Source: Chryseobacterium takakiae (GTDB lineage Bacteria > Bacteroidota > Bacteroidia > Flavobacteriales > Weeksellaceae). From it: 64,000 nt of DNA. The notes under the pieces are model-generated. The model had not been told where the DNA came from, did no database searches, and was given only the letters and a program-made list of their open reading frames with translations. The DNA lies in assembly GCF_900129385.1 (NCBI RefSeq), contig NZ_FQVO01000001.1, positions 124,001 to 188,000 of the forward strand, read 5' to 3'. Of the stretch, positions 35,067 to 44,162 are shown in pieces; the stretch's first letter is position 1, and each line of letters begins with the position of its first letter. The translations under genes and the position numbers were made by a program.

Positions 35067-36929
35067 TTATTTTTTAATAAACTGATAAACAGCATCATCA
35101 ATTTTAAGAAGATAAGATCCCGAAACTAGGTTCTGAACTGAAATACTCTTTCTATTTTTAAATGGTAATTTTTTAGAATACATCAATTTTCCTGAGAAGT
35201 CAAAAATTTGTACCGACTTTATCTGATCGGTTTTTCCTTCAATAAAAATTTCCTCCTGAGCCGGATTCGGATAAATCCTGAACGTGTTTCCTGATGAAAC
35301 CAGATCTGATACCGAAAGCACTCCCAGATTCTGACAGTAATTGGAAGGATAAGAGTCCCATTCATTGCTATTGAACACCGTATTTGGCTGGTTAATAGCG
35401 GCTTTTCTGTATAAAGAAACATTTCCTAATACCGAAGAATTGTTTGTAGAAGGAACACCGATTGCATCAACGGTAGTCGATTTATATCTCAATTCCAAAT
35501 ACTGGCTTCCGGAGAATGTCATCTGCGGCGCTGCTGTAACAAACTTTGCCTGGCTGATGGTATAGCATGGAAAATTAGCATCGGGATTTAATACCACAAA
35601 CGTTTCATTGTTTTGTATGATGCCTTCCAATTCATAAGGATCAGGAAAATAGTAATTGGATCCGCTCGGAAACTGGATAGACAATCTGTAATCACTCAGA
35701 TTGACGGGGTGACCTGTTCTGTTGGTGATTTCAAGACCTTTATTGTTTGAGCTTCCTTCAAGGTATTTCGAAACAAAAAGATCTTTAGCATAGACATCTG
35801 ACGCTAAAGTTGTCGTGGAAACGGTATTGCTGTCTGGAGAAAGTAAATAGCCGTTGTCGTATGCTTTTACTGTAAAGGTATAGGTTGTGGTAGGTGTTAA
35901 ATGATCCGCACTGAATGTAGACCCTTTCGTTGTCGCTACCAGATTTCCATTCTGATACACTTTATAACCTATTACATCAGTGCTTGTGCTTGGCGTCCAG
36001 TTGAGGGTAACAAAGTAAGCGCTGTTTTGTGTAACCGTTAAATTGGCAGGGCTTTGCGGTACTGTTGCATCCGGAGTCTGGCTCCAGATTGCATTTGCCC
36101 ACGAAGGATTATCAATAAACGGATTTCTGTTCTTCTGAATAGCGTACACTGCATTATTCCTGTCGATTTCCCTTTGAGAAACAGGATCCTGCTGATGCCA
36201 CTGAAGCAGCATTGCAATATAGGCAGGATCATAGGCTCTTTCTTCGGTTCCGTCCAGCGGATTGGTATCTGAAGCCGGATTGGTATTATTGTTAAAATTA
36301 AAAGTTCCCAGTTTTCCTTCATACCGTACAGCAAAATAAAGAAGACTTCTTGCTACATCTCCTTTAAACTCATCAATCGGTTCATAAACGCGACCAGTAT
36401 AAGCTATTCCGGGAATGGCAGATTTTGCAATTTTAGATGAATTGCTGAAAGTATAATAAACCGGAGATCCTGCAATTCCGTAAGGGTAATTGCTCCTTAG
36501 CTGGTTGATCCTGGCATCCGTGGGAACCACATAAAATAAATCCGAATACATAGGATAATTACTGTAAAACGTACTTTGAGGCATCATGTGTTCCCTGTTC
36601 CAGCCCTGGCCTTCCGCGCTGGCGCTCCCAATAATATCTGCCGTTGTATATTCGTAAGCATCAGGACCGGACGGCTTTTCTGAATAAATATCCAGTAATA
36701 TGGTTGTGTTAGAGGCGCCATGATCATAATACCGATCCAGGTCTGTCTGGTTATAATAATTGGTGAGATCACCATAATGCCAGTTGATATTTTTTTCAGA
36801 GATAATATCATGAAGTTTGGCCTTCAAAGCATAGCCTGATAAACCTGCTGTTCCGTTATAATATCCCGCCGGAGCCTGGGCTGCAGAATAACATACTATA
36901 AGAATGGTAATATGTAGAAATTTTTTCAT
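35067..36929 (-). CDS. Secreted endonuclease I-family nuclease with FN3, lamin-tail and T9SS sorting domains
   Basis: A secreted DNA/RNA endonuclease of the EndA/NucM group with 620 residues. A signal peptide (1-19) precedes the nuclease domain (about 30-270) with the H114-centred GWNREHMMPQST motif of the His-Me nucleases. A fibronectin type III domain (about 290-375), a lamin-tail-like domain (about 385-500) and a C-terminal T9SS sorting domain (FRIYPNPAQEE to SGSYLLKIDDAVYQFIKK) follow. It is exported through the type IX system and probably digests environmental or prey DNA for nutrition. Confidence 0.92.
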   Translation of the reverse strand: MKKFLHITILIVCYSAAQAPAGYYNGTAGLSGYALKAKLHDIISEKNINWHYGDLTNYYNQTDLDRYYDHGASNTTILLDIYSEKPSGPDAYEYTTADIIGSASAEGQGWNREHMMPQSTFYSNYPMYSDLFYVVPTDARINQLRSNYPYGIAGSPVYYTFSNSSKIAKSAIPGIAYTGRVYEPIDEFKGDVARSLLYFAVRYEGKLGTFNFNNNTNPASDTNPLDGTEERAYDPAYIAMLLQWHQQDPVSQREIDRNNAVYAIQKNRNPFIDNPSWANAIWSQTPDATVPQSPANLTVTQNSAYFVTLNWTPSTSTDVIGYKVYQNGNLVATTKGSTFSADHLTPTTTYTFTVKAYDNGYLLSPDSNTVSTTTLASDVYAKDLFVSKYLEGSSNNKGLEITNRTGHPVNLSDYRLSIQFPSGSNYYFPDPYELEGIIQNNETFVVLNPDANFPCYTISQAKFVTAAPQMTFSGSQYLELRYKSTTVDAIGVPSTNNSSVLGNVSLYRKAAINQPNTVFNSNEWDSYPSNYCQNLGVLSVSDLVSSGNTFRIYPNPAQEEIFIEGKTDQIKSVQIFDFSGKLMYSKKLPFKNRKSISVQNLVSGSYLLKIDDAVYQFIKK

Positions 36930-37069
36930 ACCGTAAAAATTGGGGGTCTAAAATAGTAAATTAATCTCCTTAAAGTTCGGTTTTTTTATTAAAATATCAT
37001 TAACTTTTAAAATATAAAAACCTGGAAATTAAAAATTTGCAACACTAGTAGAATGCTTTGAATAATTTT

Positions 37070-37100
37070 TTTGGACGTTCCGTCAATTTAATTATCTTTG
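37070..37100 (+). promoter_or_regulatory. Consensus promoter of the acyl-CoA dehydrogenase gene with an embedded palindrome
   Basis: TTTG (37070-37073), 19 bases, TATCTTTG (37093-37100): a perfect Bacteroidota promoter. The spacer contains GACG-TTC-CGTC (37074-37084), a likely repressor site of TetR type. Confidence 0.65.
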
Positions 37101-37120
37101 GGAATTAACTATATATCTAT

Positions 37121-38260
37121 ATGAATACAGAGACTATTGACAACATTAAAATGATAGCGGAAACAGCAAAAGAGTTTGCTGAAAAGAATATTAGACCTAA
37201 TATTATGGAGTGGGATGAAAGTCAGACGTTCCCTAAAGATTTGTTTCATGAATTAGGAGAAATGGGGTTTATGGGAATTGTTATTCCTGAGCAATATGGA
37301 GGTTCAGGTCTTGGATATCACGAATACGTTACCATTCTGGATGAGATCTCTCAGGTTGATCCTTCTATCGGTCTCTCCGTAGCAGCACACAATTCTCTTT
37401 GTACCAATCATATTTATGAATTTGGGAACGAAGAGCAGAGAAATAAATGGCTTCCTCAGCTTGCATCAGGAAAAGTAATCGGTGCATGGGGTCTTACTGA
37501 ACATAATACAGGTTCTGATTCCGGCGGAATGTCCACTACTGCCGTAAAAGATGGTGATGAATGGATTATCAGCGGTGCTAAAAATTTTATTACCCACGCA
37601 ATTTCTGGTGATATCGCGGTAGTAATGACCAGAACTGGAGAAAAAGGCGCAAAGAACAACTCTACCGCTTTTGTACTGGAAAAAGGAATGCCTGGTTTCA
37701 GTTCAGGAAAAAAAGAAAATAAACTAGGGATGAGAGCTTCTGAAACAGCAGAGCTTATTTTTGATAATGTACGTGTTCCGGATTCTCACCGATTGGGAGA
37801 AGTAGGAGAAGGTTTTAAACAAGCCATGAAAATCCTTGACGGAGGAAGAATCTCTATCGCTGCACTAAGTTTGGGAACCGCACGAGGAGCTTACAAGGCA
37901 GCTTTAAAATATGCCAAAGAAAGACAGCAGTTCGGAAAATCAATTTCAGAGTTCCAGGCCATTAACTTTATGCTGGCTGATATGGCAACTGAAATTGATG
38001 CAGCGGAATTATTGATCCAGAGAGCAGCTACTCTAAAAAATGCAAAACAGAAAATGACGAAGGAAGGAGCAATGGCAAAATTATATGCATCTGAAGCTTG
38101 TGTAAGGATTGCAAATAATGCAGTTCAGATATTCGGAGGATATGGATATACCAAAGATTTTCCTGCTGAAAAATTCTATAGAGATTCCAAGCTTTGTACC
38201 ATCGGAGAAGGAACTTCTGAAATCCAGAGACTGGTAATCGGAAGAGATATTACAAAATAA
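37121..38260 (+). CDS. Acyl-CoA dehydrogenase
   Basis: An FAD enzyme of beta-oxidation that makes trans-2-enoyl-CoA. The 379 residues match the short- and medium-chain type. Signatures: GAWGLTEHNTGSDSGG, and the conserved C-terminal FGGYGYTKDFPAEKFYRD with the catalytic glutamate in IGEGTSEIQ. The enzyme probably works on fatty acids or branched-chain acyl-CoA. A perfect promoter lies upstream, and a DinB-like gene follows 25 bases later in a probable operon. Confidence 0.95.
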   Translation: MNTETIDNIKMIAETAKEFAEKNIRPNIMEWDESQTFPKDLFHELGEMGFMGIVIPEQYGGSGLGYHEYVTILDEISQVDPSIGLSVAAHNSLCTNHIYEFGNEEQRNKWLPQLASGKVIGAWGLTEHNTGSDSGGMSTTAVKDGDEWIISGAKNFITHAISGDIAVVMTRTGEKGAKNNSTAFVLEKGMPGFSSGKKENKLGMRASETAELIFDNVRVPDSHRLGEVGEGFKQAMKILDGGRISIAALSLGTARGAYKAALKYAKERQQFGKSISEFQAINFMLADMATEIDAAELLIQRAATLKNAKQKMTKEGAMAKLYASEACVRIANNAVQIFGGYGYTKDFPAEKFYRDSKLCTIGEGTSEIQRLVIGRDITK

Positions 38261-38285
38261 AAAAACATTTTTAAAATAAATACAA

Positions 38286-38786
38286 ATGATTAAACAAGCT
38301 CTTTTGGGTGAATTCCTGCATGAGGCAGAGAGCACCAGAAAACTTTTAAATGCCATCCCGGACAGCGCATTGGAATGGAAGCCTTCCGAGAAAAACTGGA
38401 CAACAGCACAGCTGGCTTCCCATATTGCGGAAGTTTACAACTGGTATGAAGACACTTTTAACAAAGATGTTTTTGATATGGGAACCTATCAATATGACAA
38501 GGGTGACATTTCAATAGCAAAGAACATCGTGGAAAAGTTTGAAGAAAATGTAGCCAGAGCACATGAAGCATTGAATAACTGGGATGAAAGTACCGCAATG
38601 AATGACTGGAGAATGGAAATGAACGGAAACGTAATTTTTCCTCCAATGCCGAAAATTCAGGTGGTTCGTGGTTTTCTGTTTAATCATTTATATCATCATA
38701 GAGGCGAATTAATTGTTTATTTAAGATCAACCGGAAATAATGTTCCCGGAATCTATGGTCCGACTGCGGATGATAACTCTTTTTAA
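38286..38786 (+). CDS. DinB/YfiT-family four-helix protein
   Basis: A 166-residue protein of the DinB superfamily, metal-binding four-helix bundles used in thiol-dependent chemistry or stress. The typical pattern is present: WTTAQLASHIAEVYNWY with H47, and a late NHLYHHRGELIVYLR with the histidine pair. It is co-transcribed with the acyl-CoA dehydrogenase. The function is unknown; it may be a bacillithiol- or mycothiol-like transferase. Confidence 0.85.
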   Translation: MIKQALLGEFLHEAESTRKLLNAIPDSALEWKPSEKNWTTAQLASHIAEVYNWYEDTFNKDVFDMGTYQYDKGDISIAKNIVEKFEENVARAHEALNNWDESTAMNDWRMEMNGNVIFPPMPKIQVVRGFLFNHLYHHRGELIVYLRSTGNNVPGIYGPTADDNSF

Positions 38787-38814
38787 AAAATTAGAATTAT
38801 ATCATTAAAAAGTG

Positions 38815-38846
38815 AATAGCACACGTGTTTTGCGTGTGCTATTTTC
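38815..38846 (+). terminator. Terminator after the acyl-CoA dehydrogenase/DinB operon
   Basis: AATAGCACACG and CGTGTGCTATT form an 11-bp stem with a 7-nt loop, then TTTC. Confidence 0.85.
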
Positions 38847-38956
38847 TTTTCTGGAGAAATTATAAAAATTCAAACATTCAATGTATTGCATAATTATTTA
38901 GATGAAATATCTAAAATATTCTTAAAAAATTTTGTTTTTCGTAATCATATTTTTAT

Positions 38957-38964
38957 TAGATTTG
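38957..38964 (+). promoter_or_regulatory. Candidate -7 box of the metalloprotease gene
   Basis: TAGATTTG fits TAnnTTTG exactly, with a TTTG 22 bases upstream. It lies 27 bases before the chosen ATG and inside the longer TTG-started frame, which supports the shorter start. Confidence 0.45.
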
Positions 38965-38991
38965 GTATTCCACAATCAAACAAGAATTTAT

Positions 38992-41919
38992 ATGAAAAAA
39001 CAATTATCGTTGTTGGGAATGCTTTTTCTATCCGGCATTTCCTTCGCGCAGACCGATCATCTCTGGTCTTCGAGTTCAGCAAAAGCAACTTCAGGTATCT
39101 TTGAAAACAAAAGCAGCATTATTAATCCTAAAATCTACAGCCTTGATATCAACGGATTAAAAAATGTTCTTGCTAAAGCTCCTAAAAGACTTGCCGCAGG
39201 AGAAAAATCTGAAATTATCATTTCTTTTCCCAATGCTGAAGGAAGAATGGAAAACTTCAAAGTCCGCGAAAATTCCAATTTCGATCCTCAATTGGCGGCA
39301 AAATATCCCGATATAAAATCATACGTCGGTGAGGGCCTTGAAAATCCATCTTCAACTGTTTATTTCAGTGTTTCGCCATTAGGACTTTCATCCATGGAAA
39401 TTTACGGTGACAAATCAGCAGTTTTTATTGAACCATACACCAAAGATCTTTCTACATATATCGTGTACAAAAAATCTGATAAAAAAGACGATCTTAATAA
39501 ATTTGAATGTACCGTACTTGATGTTGCCCAGAAAGGCGCTGCTACAAGTAACGTCACTGCAAGGCCCAACGCGGATGATGCCAAGTTGAGAACCTTCAGA
39601 CTTGCACTTTCCTGTACAGGAGAATATACCGCTTATTTCGGAGGAACCAAAGCCAATGCCTTAGCTGCAATGAACAACACCATGACCCGTGTAAACGGCG
39701 TTTTTGAAAAAGATTTTTCGGCGAGAATGGTTTTGATTTCCAATAATGATGCGGTAATTTATACCAGTGCTTCATCAGATCCCTACTCTGCTGCTGCACA
39801 GATGAACAACTGGAACTCTCAGCTGCAGTCGACGTTAACATCAGTTATCGGCGAAGCCAATTATGACATCGGTCACTTGTTCGGAGCTTCCGGAGGCGGA
39901 GGAAATGCAGGCTGCATCGGCTGTGTTTGTACCAACGGATCGAAAGGAAGCGGTTATACCTCTCCGGCAGACGGAATTCCTTCGGGAGATAATTTCGACA
40001 TTGATTATGTAGCCCACGAAATGGGGCACCAGTTCGGCGGAAACCATACCTTCTCCATGAGCAATGAAGGAACGGGAGCCAACATGGAACCGGGATCAGG
40101 ATCAACTATTATGGGATATGCAGGAATTACAAGCCAGGATATCCAGCCGCATTCTGATGCTTTCTTTCATGCGATCAGCATTCAGCAGATTACCAATAAT
40201 ATTAAAGCTAAAACCTGTCCTGTAAGCACCAATACCGGGAATTCAATTCCTACGGCTAATGCAGGCTCAGATTATACCATACCGAAAGGAACACCCTTTA
40301 TGTTAACAGGAACAGGAACGGATGCCAACGGAGATTCGTTAACCTATATCTGGGAACAGATGGATAATGCTTCTTCATCCCAGACCGGAGCAAGTTCGGC
40401 AGCCAGTGCTACCAAAGCTTCAGGGCCTACTTTCAGATCCTTTACGCCAACCGCTTCGCCGGTAAGGTATTTCCCGAGAATGGCTTCTGTATTGGCCGGA
40501 GCTACAACAACAGCTGGTTCAGAGATCACTGTGGAGGCTTTATCCAATGTAGCCAGAACGTATAATTTCAGATTTACGGTTCGCGACAACAGAGCGGGTG
40601 GTTCAGGGAATAATTCTGATGATGCGGTGATCACCGTAAACGGAACAGCAGGACCTTTCAGTGTAAGTTCACAAAATTCGGCCACAACATATACCGGAGG
40701 AACTTCTCAAACCGTAACGTGGAATGTTGCAGGAACTACCGCAAACGGCGTCAATGCAGCCAATGTTGATATTCTTTGGTCAACGGACAGCGGAAATACA
40801 TGGACTACCCTGCTTGCGGGAACACCAAACGACGGTTCTCAGGCAGTGATAATTCCTAATTCATCTACCACCACGGGAAGAATTATGGTGAAAGGATCCA
40901 ATCATATTTTCTTTGATGTAAACAATGCCAATATCACGGTAAATGCGGGATCCGGAACAGTAGATACAACAGCTCCTACCGCTCCTACTCTTGCTGCTTC
41001 AGGAACAACTTCTACAAGTACTAATCTTTCATGGTCCGGAGCAACGGATAATGTTGCGGTGACAGGCTACGATGTGTATCAGGGAGCGTCATTGATCGGT
41101 TCAACGGCTTCTACATCGTATACGGTGACAAGTCTTAGTCCTTCCACAACATATACATTCTCCATTAGAGCAAAAGATGCGGCAGGAAATGTTTCATCTT
41201 CAAGCAACTCGGTAAGTGTAACTACACTGGCAGGAAGTACGGTTTCTTATTGCTCTGCTTCTGCAAATAATACAGCCGATGAAAGAATCGGTAATGTAAA
41301 ATTCGGTACGATTAACAACACTTCTACAGGAACTGCCGGTTATGAAAATTTCACATCAATCTCTACCAATGTTACAAGAGGAACGTCTTACACCATTTCT
41401 ATAACTCCGGTTTGGACTTCTACCGTTTACAGTGAAGCTTACGCTGTGTATATTGATTACAACGGAGACGGAGACTTTACAGACAGTGGCGAACTGGCTT
41501 GGTCTAAAACAGGTTCTACCACGAGTCCCGCAACAGGTTCTATCACCATTCCTTCAACAGCTGTTTTAGGAAGCACAAGAATGCGAGTGATGATGCAGTA
41601 CAGCTCTGTGCCTTCATCTTCGTGCGGAACGTATACTTACGGACAGGTGGAAGATTACACTTTAAATATCCTATCTTCCGGAAGAGGTGAAGTTGGCACA
41701 AAAGATCTTATCACAGATGTTAAACTGTATCCGAACCCGGTAAAAGACATTTTATATATTTCAAATACGAAGGCAGAAGATTATAAAATCTTCGATATGG
41801 GTGGAAAACTAATCAACTCTGGGAAACTTGAAAGAGGTTCTGTAAATGTGAGCAGCCTTATCAAAGGAGCTTATATGATTCAGATCGGAGAAACCTCCAA
41901 GAGATTCATTAAAAACTAA
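38992..41919 (+). CDS. Secreted reprolysin-like metalloprotease with FN3, GEVED and T9SS sorting domains
   Basis: A secreted zinc protease. The start is ATG at 38992 (MKKQLSLLGMLFLSGISFAQ), 20 codons inside the longest frame, because it begins the signal peptide and follows the promoter. The 975 residues hold a propeptide-like N-terminus, the M12B-like zinc motif HEMGHQFGGNH (first histidine about residue 342), an Ig-like segment, a fibronectin type III domain (about 660-745), a GEVED domain (about 815-890) and a T9SS sorting domain ending YMIQIGETSKRFIKN. It is exported by the type IX system and degrades external protein. Confidence 0.94.
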   Translation: MKKQLSLLGMLFLSGISFAQTDHLWSSSSAKATSGIFENKSSIINPKIYSLDINGLKNVLAKAPKRLAAGEKSEIIISFPNAEGRMENFKVRENSNFDPQLAAKYPDIKSYVGEGLENPSSTVYFSVSPLGLSSMEIYGDKSAVFIEPYTKDLSTYIVYKKSDKKDDLNKFECTVLDVAQKGAATSNVTARPNADDAKLRTFRLALSCTGEYTAYFGGTKANALAAMNNTMTRVNGVFEKDFSARMVLISNNDAVIYTSASSDPYSAAAQMNNWNSQLQSTLTSVIGEANYDIGHLFGASGGGGNAGCIGCVCTNGSKGSGYTSPADGIPSGDNFDIDYVAHEMGHQFGGNHTFSMSNEGTGANMEPGSGSTIMGYAGITSQDIQPHSDAFFHAISIQQITNNIKAKTCPVSTNTGNSIPTANAGSDYTIPKGTPFMLTGTGTDANGDSLTYIWEQMDNASSSQTGASSAASATKASGPTFRSFTPTASPVRYFPRMASVLAGATTTAGSEITVEALSNVARTYNFRFTVRDNRAGGSGNNSDDAVITVNGTAGPFSVSSQNSATTYTGGTSQTVTWNVAGTTANGVNAANVDILWSTDSGNTWTTLLAGTPNDGSQAVIIPNSSTTTGRIMVKGSNHIFFDVNNANITVNAGSGTVDTTAPTAPTLAASGTTSTSTNLSWSGATDNVAVTGYDVYQGASLIGSTASTSYTVTSLSPSTTYTFSIRAKDAAGNVSSSSNSVSVTTLAGSTVSYCSASANNTADERIGNVKFGTINNTSTGTAGYENFTSISTNVTRGTSYTISITPVWTSTVYSEAYAVYIDYNGDGDFTDSGELAWSKTGSTTSPATGSITIPSTAVLGSTRMRVMMQYSSVPSSSCGTYTYGQVEDYTLNILSSGRGEVGTKDLITDVKLYPNPVKDILYISNTKAEDYKIFDMGGKLINSGKLERGSVNVSSLIKGAYMIQIGETSKRFIKN

Positions 41920-41942
41920 TAACCAATCAATTTAAACTGAAA

Positions 41943-41970
41943 GGCTGTCCGGAAACGGGCAGTCTTTTTT
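41943..41970 (+). terminator. Terminator after the metalloprotease gene
   Basis: GGCTGTCCG and CGGGCAGTC pair with two G-U contacts around a 4-nt loop, then seven T. Confidence 0.75.
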
Positions 41971-42138
41971 TATGGGTAATGAGCAATTAGTAATGAGTAA
42001 TAAATGATGATTGATTATTGATCTTGTTATAATCAGGAATCAATAATTCACAATTCACCATTGACATTCACAACAAATGATTTTCATTTAATTGTAAAAA
42101 CTCAACTCATCAATCCTGATTTTATGAAACCTAATTTT

Positions 42139-42146
42139 TATATTTG
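42139..42146 (+). promoter_or_regulatory. Candidate -7 box of the NTP-pyrophosphohydrolase operon
   Basis: TATATTTG fits the TAnnTTTG consensus exactly, 18 bases before the start codon. No clean TTTG is seen at -33. Confidence 0.45.
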
Positions 42147-42164
42147 CCTAAATAAAAAATATTC

Positions 42165-42632
42165 ATGGATAAAATTGACAGTCTGAACCAGGTAGCAGAA
42201 TTCCACACCACTTTTAAAGCCCCTATTTTAGATACCCCGCAGATTCCTTCACCGGAAAGATGCAATTTAAGGGTTGAACTTTTACAGGAAGAACTCAATG
42301 AATTAAAGCAGGCCATTACAGATAATAACATTGTAGAAATTGCCGATGCATTGTGTGATCTTCAGTATGTATTAAGTGGTGCGGTTCTGGAATTCGGACT
42401 TGGCAGTAAATTTGTAGAACTGTTCAACGAAGTGCAGCGATCCAACATGTCGAAAGCATGTGATAATGAAGAGCAGGCACAGGAAACCGTAGAATTCTAC
42501 AAAGAAAAAGGTGTAGAATCATTTTACGAAAAATCAGGCGAAAAGTATAATGTATACAGGAAAGCAGATCATAAAGTCCTGAAAAATAAATATTATTCTC
42601 CTGCCGATCTGAAGACAATTATTGAAAAATAG
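42165..42632 (+). CDS. MazG-like nucleoside triphosphate pyrophosphohydrolase
   Basis: A 155-residue protein of the all-alpha NTP-pyrophosphatase superfamily. The metal-binding acidic motif is visible: LQEELNELKQAI and EIADALCDLQYVL (ExxE, then ExxxD). It resembles the phosphoribosyl-ATP pyrophosphohydrolase-like group in Bacteroidota rather than HisE, since hisIE is present elsewhere in this window. It probably removes modified or excess nucleotides. It is the first gene of a four-gene run. Confidence 0.85.
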   Translation: MDKIDSLNQVAEFHTTFKAPILDTPQIPSPERCNLRVELLQEELNELKQAITDNNIVEIADALCDLQYVLSGAVLEFGLGSKFVELFNEVQRSNMSKACDNEEQAQETVEFYKEKGVESFYEKSGEKYNVYRKADHKVLKNKYYSPADLKTIIEK

Positions 42633-42633
42633 A

Positions 42634-43200
42634 ATGAAAAAAATTATTAAGAGTATCCTTGCGGTATCTGTATTGTTCCTGGCCGTTCAGCAGCTTTCTG
42701 CACAAAAAGTTGTGGTGGGCCGCGAAGTGGAAACTACCGACGATGGCAAAATGCTGTTGGGAAATCAGCTGAAATCAAAATTCCTGGAAGCTCCTTATGC
42801 CGACTGGTATGTAAAAGAGCACGATGAATATGCACTGGACCAGAAAGCCATCAGCGAGCTTAAAAAAGCGAAGATCAATTCTTATAATATGATCGTTTTT
42901 ATGGGAACATGGTGTGAAGACAGCCACAGGGATTTTCCGCGCCTCATGAAAATTCTGGAGGATGTAAAATACCCTGAAAGCAGACTTACCATTATTGCTG
43001 TCAACCGTAAAAAAGAATCGCCAACGGGAGATGAAGCAACGTATAACGTTCAGAAGGTACCTACGATTATTGTAGAGCGATATGGCAAGGAAATCGGCAG
43101 AATTATAGAAATGCCGACAACAGGATATATTGAAAGAGATCTTGTTGAAATATTAAAAAAAGACGATCAGTCCGTAATCAAAGAAATTTTTAGCAAATAA
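42634..43200 (+). CDS. Exported thioredoxin-family protein with a CxxS active site
   Basis: A 188-residue protein whose start is set at ATG 42634, one base past the upstream stop; the longer TTG frame overlaps it without adding a conserved part. A signal peptide (about 1-22, ending SAQ) is followed by a thioredoxin fold with VFMGTWCEDSHRD. The second cysteine of the usual CxxC is replaced by serine, so it may be a monothiol or isomerase-like protein. The cis-proline motif VPTIIV is kept. It is located in the periplasm or outer space. Confidence 0.85.
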   Translation: MKKIIKSILAVSVLFLAVQQLSAQKVVVGREVETTDDGKMLLGNQLKSKFLEAPYADWYVKEHDEYALDQKAISELKKAKINSYNMIVFMGTWCEDSHRDFPRLMKILEDVKYPESRLTIIAVNRKKESPTGDEATYNVQKVPTIIVERYGKEIGRIIEMPTTGYIERDLVEILKKDDQSVIKEIFSK

Positions 43201-43203
43201 ATC

Positions 43204-43809
43204 TTGAGAAATTTAAAAGTAATATTACCGTTTCTGGCAGGAGTCATTTTGATGATGATCCTGTTTTTCAGTTTCAGATCCTGTTTAAATCCTGCTGAGA
43301 AAACCGAAAAGTCAGATTATTATATTCTGACCAATCAAATCTCAAAAATGAATAAAATGGTGGTTCTGGAGCAGAATACGTCCTCCATGCAGAAGACCAA
43401 AATGGGCTACGAGTTTTTCGGAAAGGAAGTATCCAGCAACAGTATTATTACCTATACCAAAACCAATGCGCAGGTTTCGTATGATCTTAACAAGATGAAA
43501 ATGGAAGTGGATTCCGTTAATAAAAAATTGATTATAAGAGAACTGCCGGAACCGGAGATAAGAATTACCCCAAGTGTGGAAATCCAGTCGCTGGATGATT
43601 CTTTCTTCAACAGGATTTCTGAAAAAGACATTAAAAACGTGACGCAGAAGGCCAAAACTACGGCCATTAATTCCATTGATCAGAACAGGTTAAAAGGTGA
43701 AGGCAAACAGCAGCTCATGGAAAATCTGAATACCATTTTCGTTTTGGCAAAGGCTTTGAATTATACAATAGAAGACCAGACAGGCAAGCTGGGTGTTCTA
43801 AAACTGTAA
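43204..43809 (+). CDS. DUF4230 membrane-anchored protein
   Basis: A 201-residue protein of the DUF4230 family, one N-terminal transmembrane helix (about 8-27) and an extracytoplasmic domain with KMNKMVVLEQ, a conserved start of the domain, and RELPEPEI. The start is TTG at 43204, 3 bases after the thioredoxin-like gene, so translation is coupled. The function of DUF4230 is not known. Confidence 0.82.
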   Translation: MRNLKVILPFLAGVILMMILFFSFRSCLNPAEKTEKSDYYILTNQISKMNKMVVLEQNTSSMQKTKMGYEFFGKEVSSNSIITYTKTNAQVSYDLNKMKMEVDSVNKKLIIRELPEPEIRITPSVEIQSLDDSFFNRISEKDIKNVTQKAKTTAINSIDQNRLKGEGKQQLMENLNTIFVLAKALNYTIEDQTGKLGVLKL

Positions 43810-43821
43810 AATTTAAAAGCA

Positions 43822-44007
43822 ATGGACTCAGAAGAAAACAAAAAACAGGAATCTGCAAACACGGCAGAAACAAAAAAGCAAAACGAGGATTTCCCGAATA
43901 TTCCGGCATCATCAAAGAAAACAAACCCTTCGGATGTAGATAAGGAAGACGTTCAGAAATCTTCAAAAAACAATAAATCCGGAAAAACGGATAATATTGA
44001 AGAATAA
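43822..44007 (+). CDS. Small disordered charged protein
   Basis: A 61-residue protein, almost all polar (Lys, Glu, Asp, Ser, Asn), with no hydrophobic segment, hence predicted to be disordered. It lies 12 bases after the DUF4230 gene and immediately before a strong terminator, so it is expressed as the last gene of the operon. No family is recognised. It might be a real small protein or a fortuitous frame; position and spacing favour a gene. Confidence 0.6.
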   Translation: MDSEENKKQESANTAETKKQNEDFPNIPASSKKTNPSDVDKEDVQKSSKNNKSGKTDNIEE

Positions 44008-44010
44008 AAT

Positions 44011-44045
44011 AAAAAGGTTCTGCTTATGAAAAGCGGAACCTTTTT
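44011..44045 (+). terminator. Terminator of the NTPase/thioredoxin/DUF4230 operon
   Basis: AAAAAGGTTC-T-GCTT and AAGC-G-GAACCTTTTT form a stem of 14 pairs with one mismatch and a 5-nt loop. Confidence 0.9.
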
Positions 44046-44162
44046 AGAAAAAAAATATACAAATAAAAATCAAACCATATAAAAATTCGCTCCGCCGTCT
44101 GAATTTTATGGACTGTTAACTATATTATCTAATTTTCAGCGAAGCGAAATTATATTTTAAAA

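Noticed and set aside
38932..38991. A longer TTG start for the metalloprotease, adding 20 residues
   Set aside because: It puts residues ahead of a perfect signal peptide and overlaps the promoter -7 box; ATG at 38992 is preferred.
44046..44162. Complementary TTCGCT and AGCGAA segments after leuB as a terminator
   Set aside because: The arms are short, imperfect and more than 60 bases apart, with no T run directly after, so they were not called.
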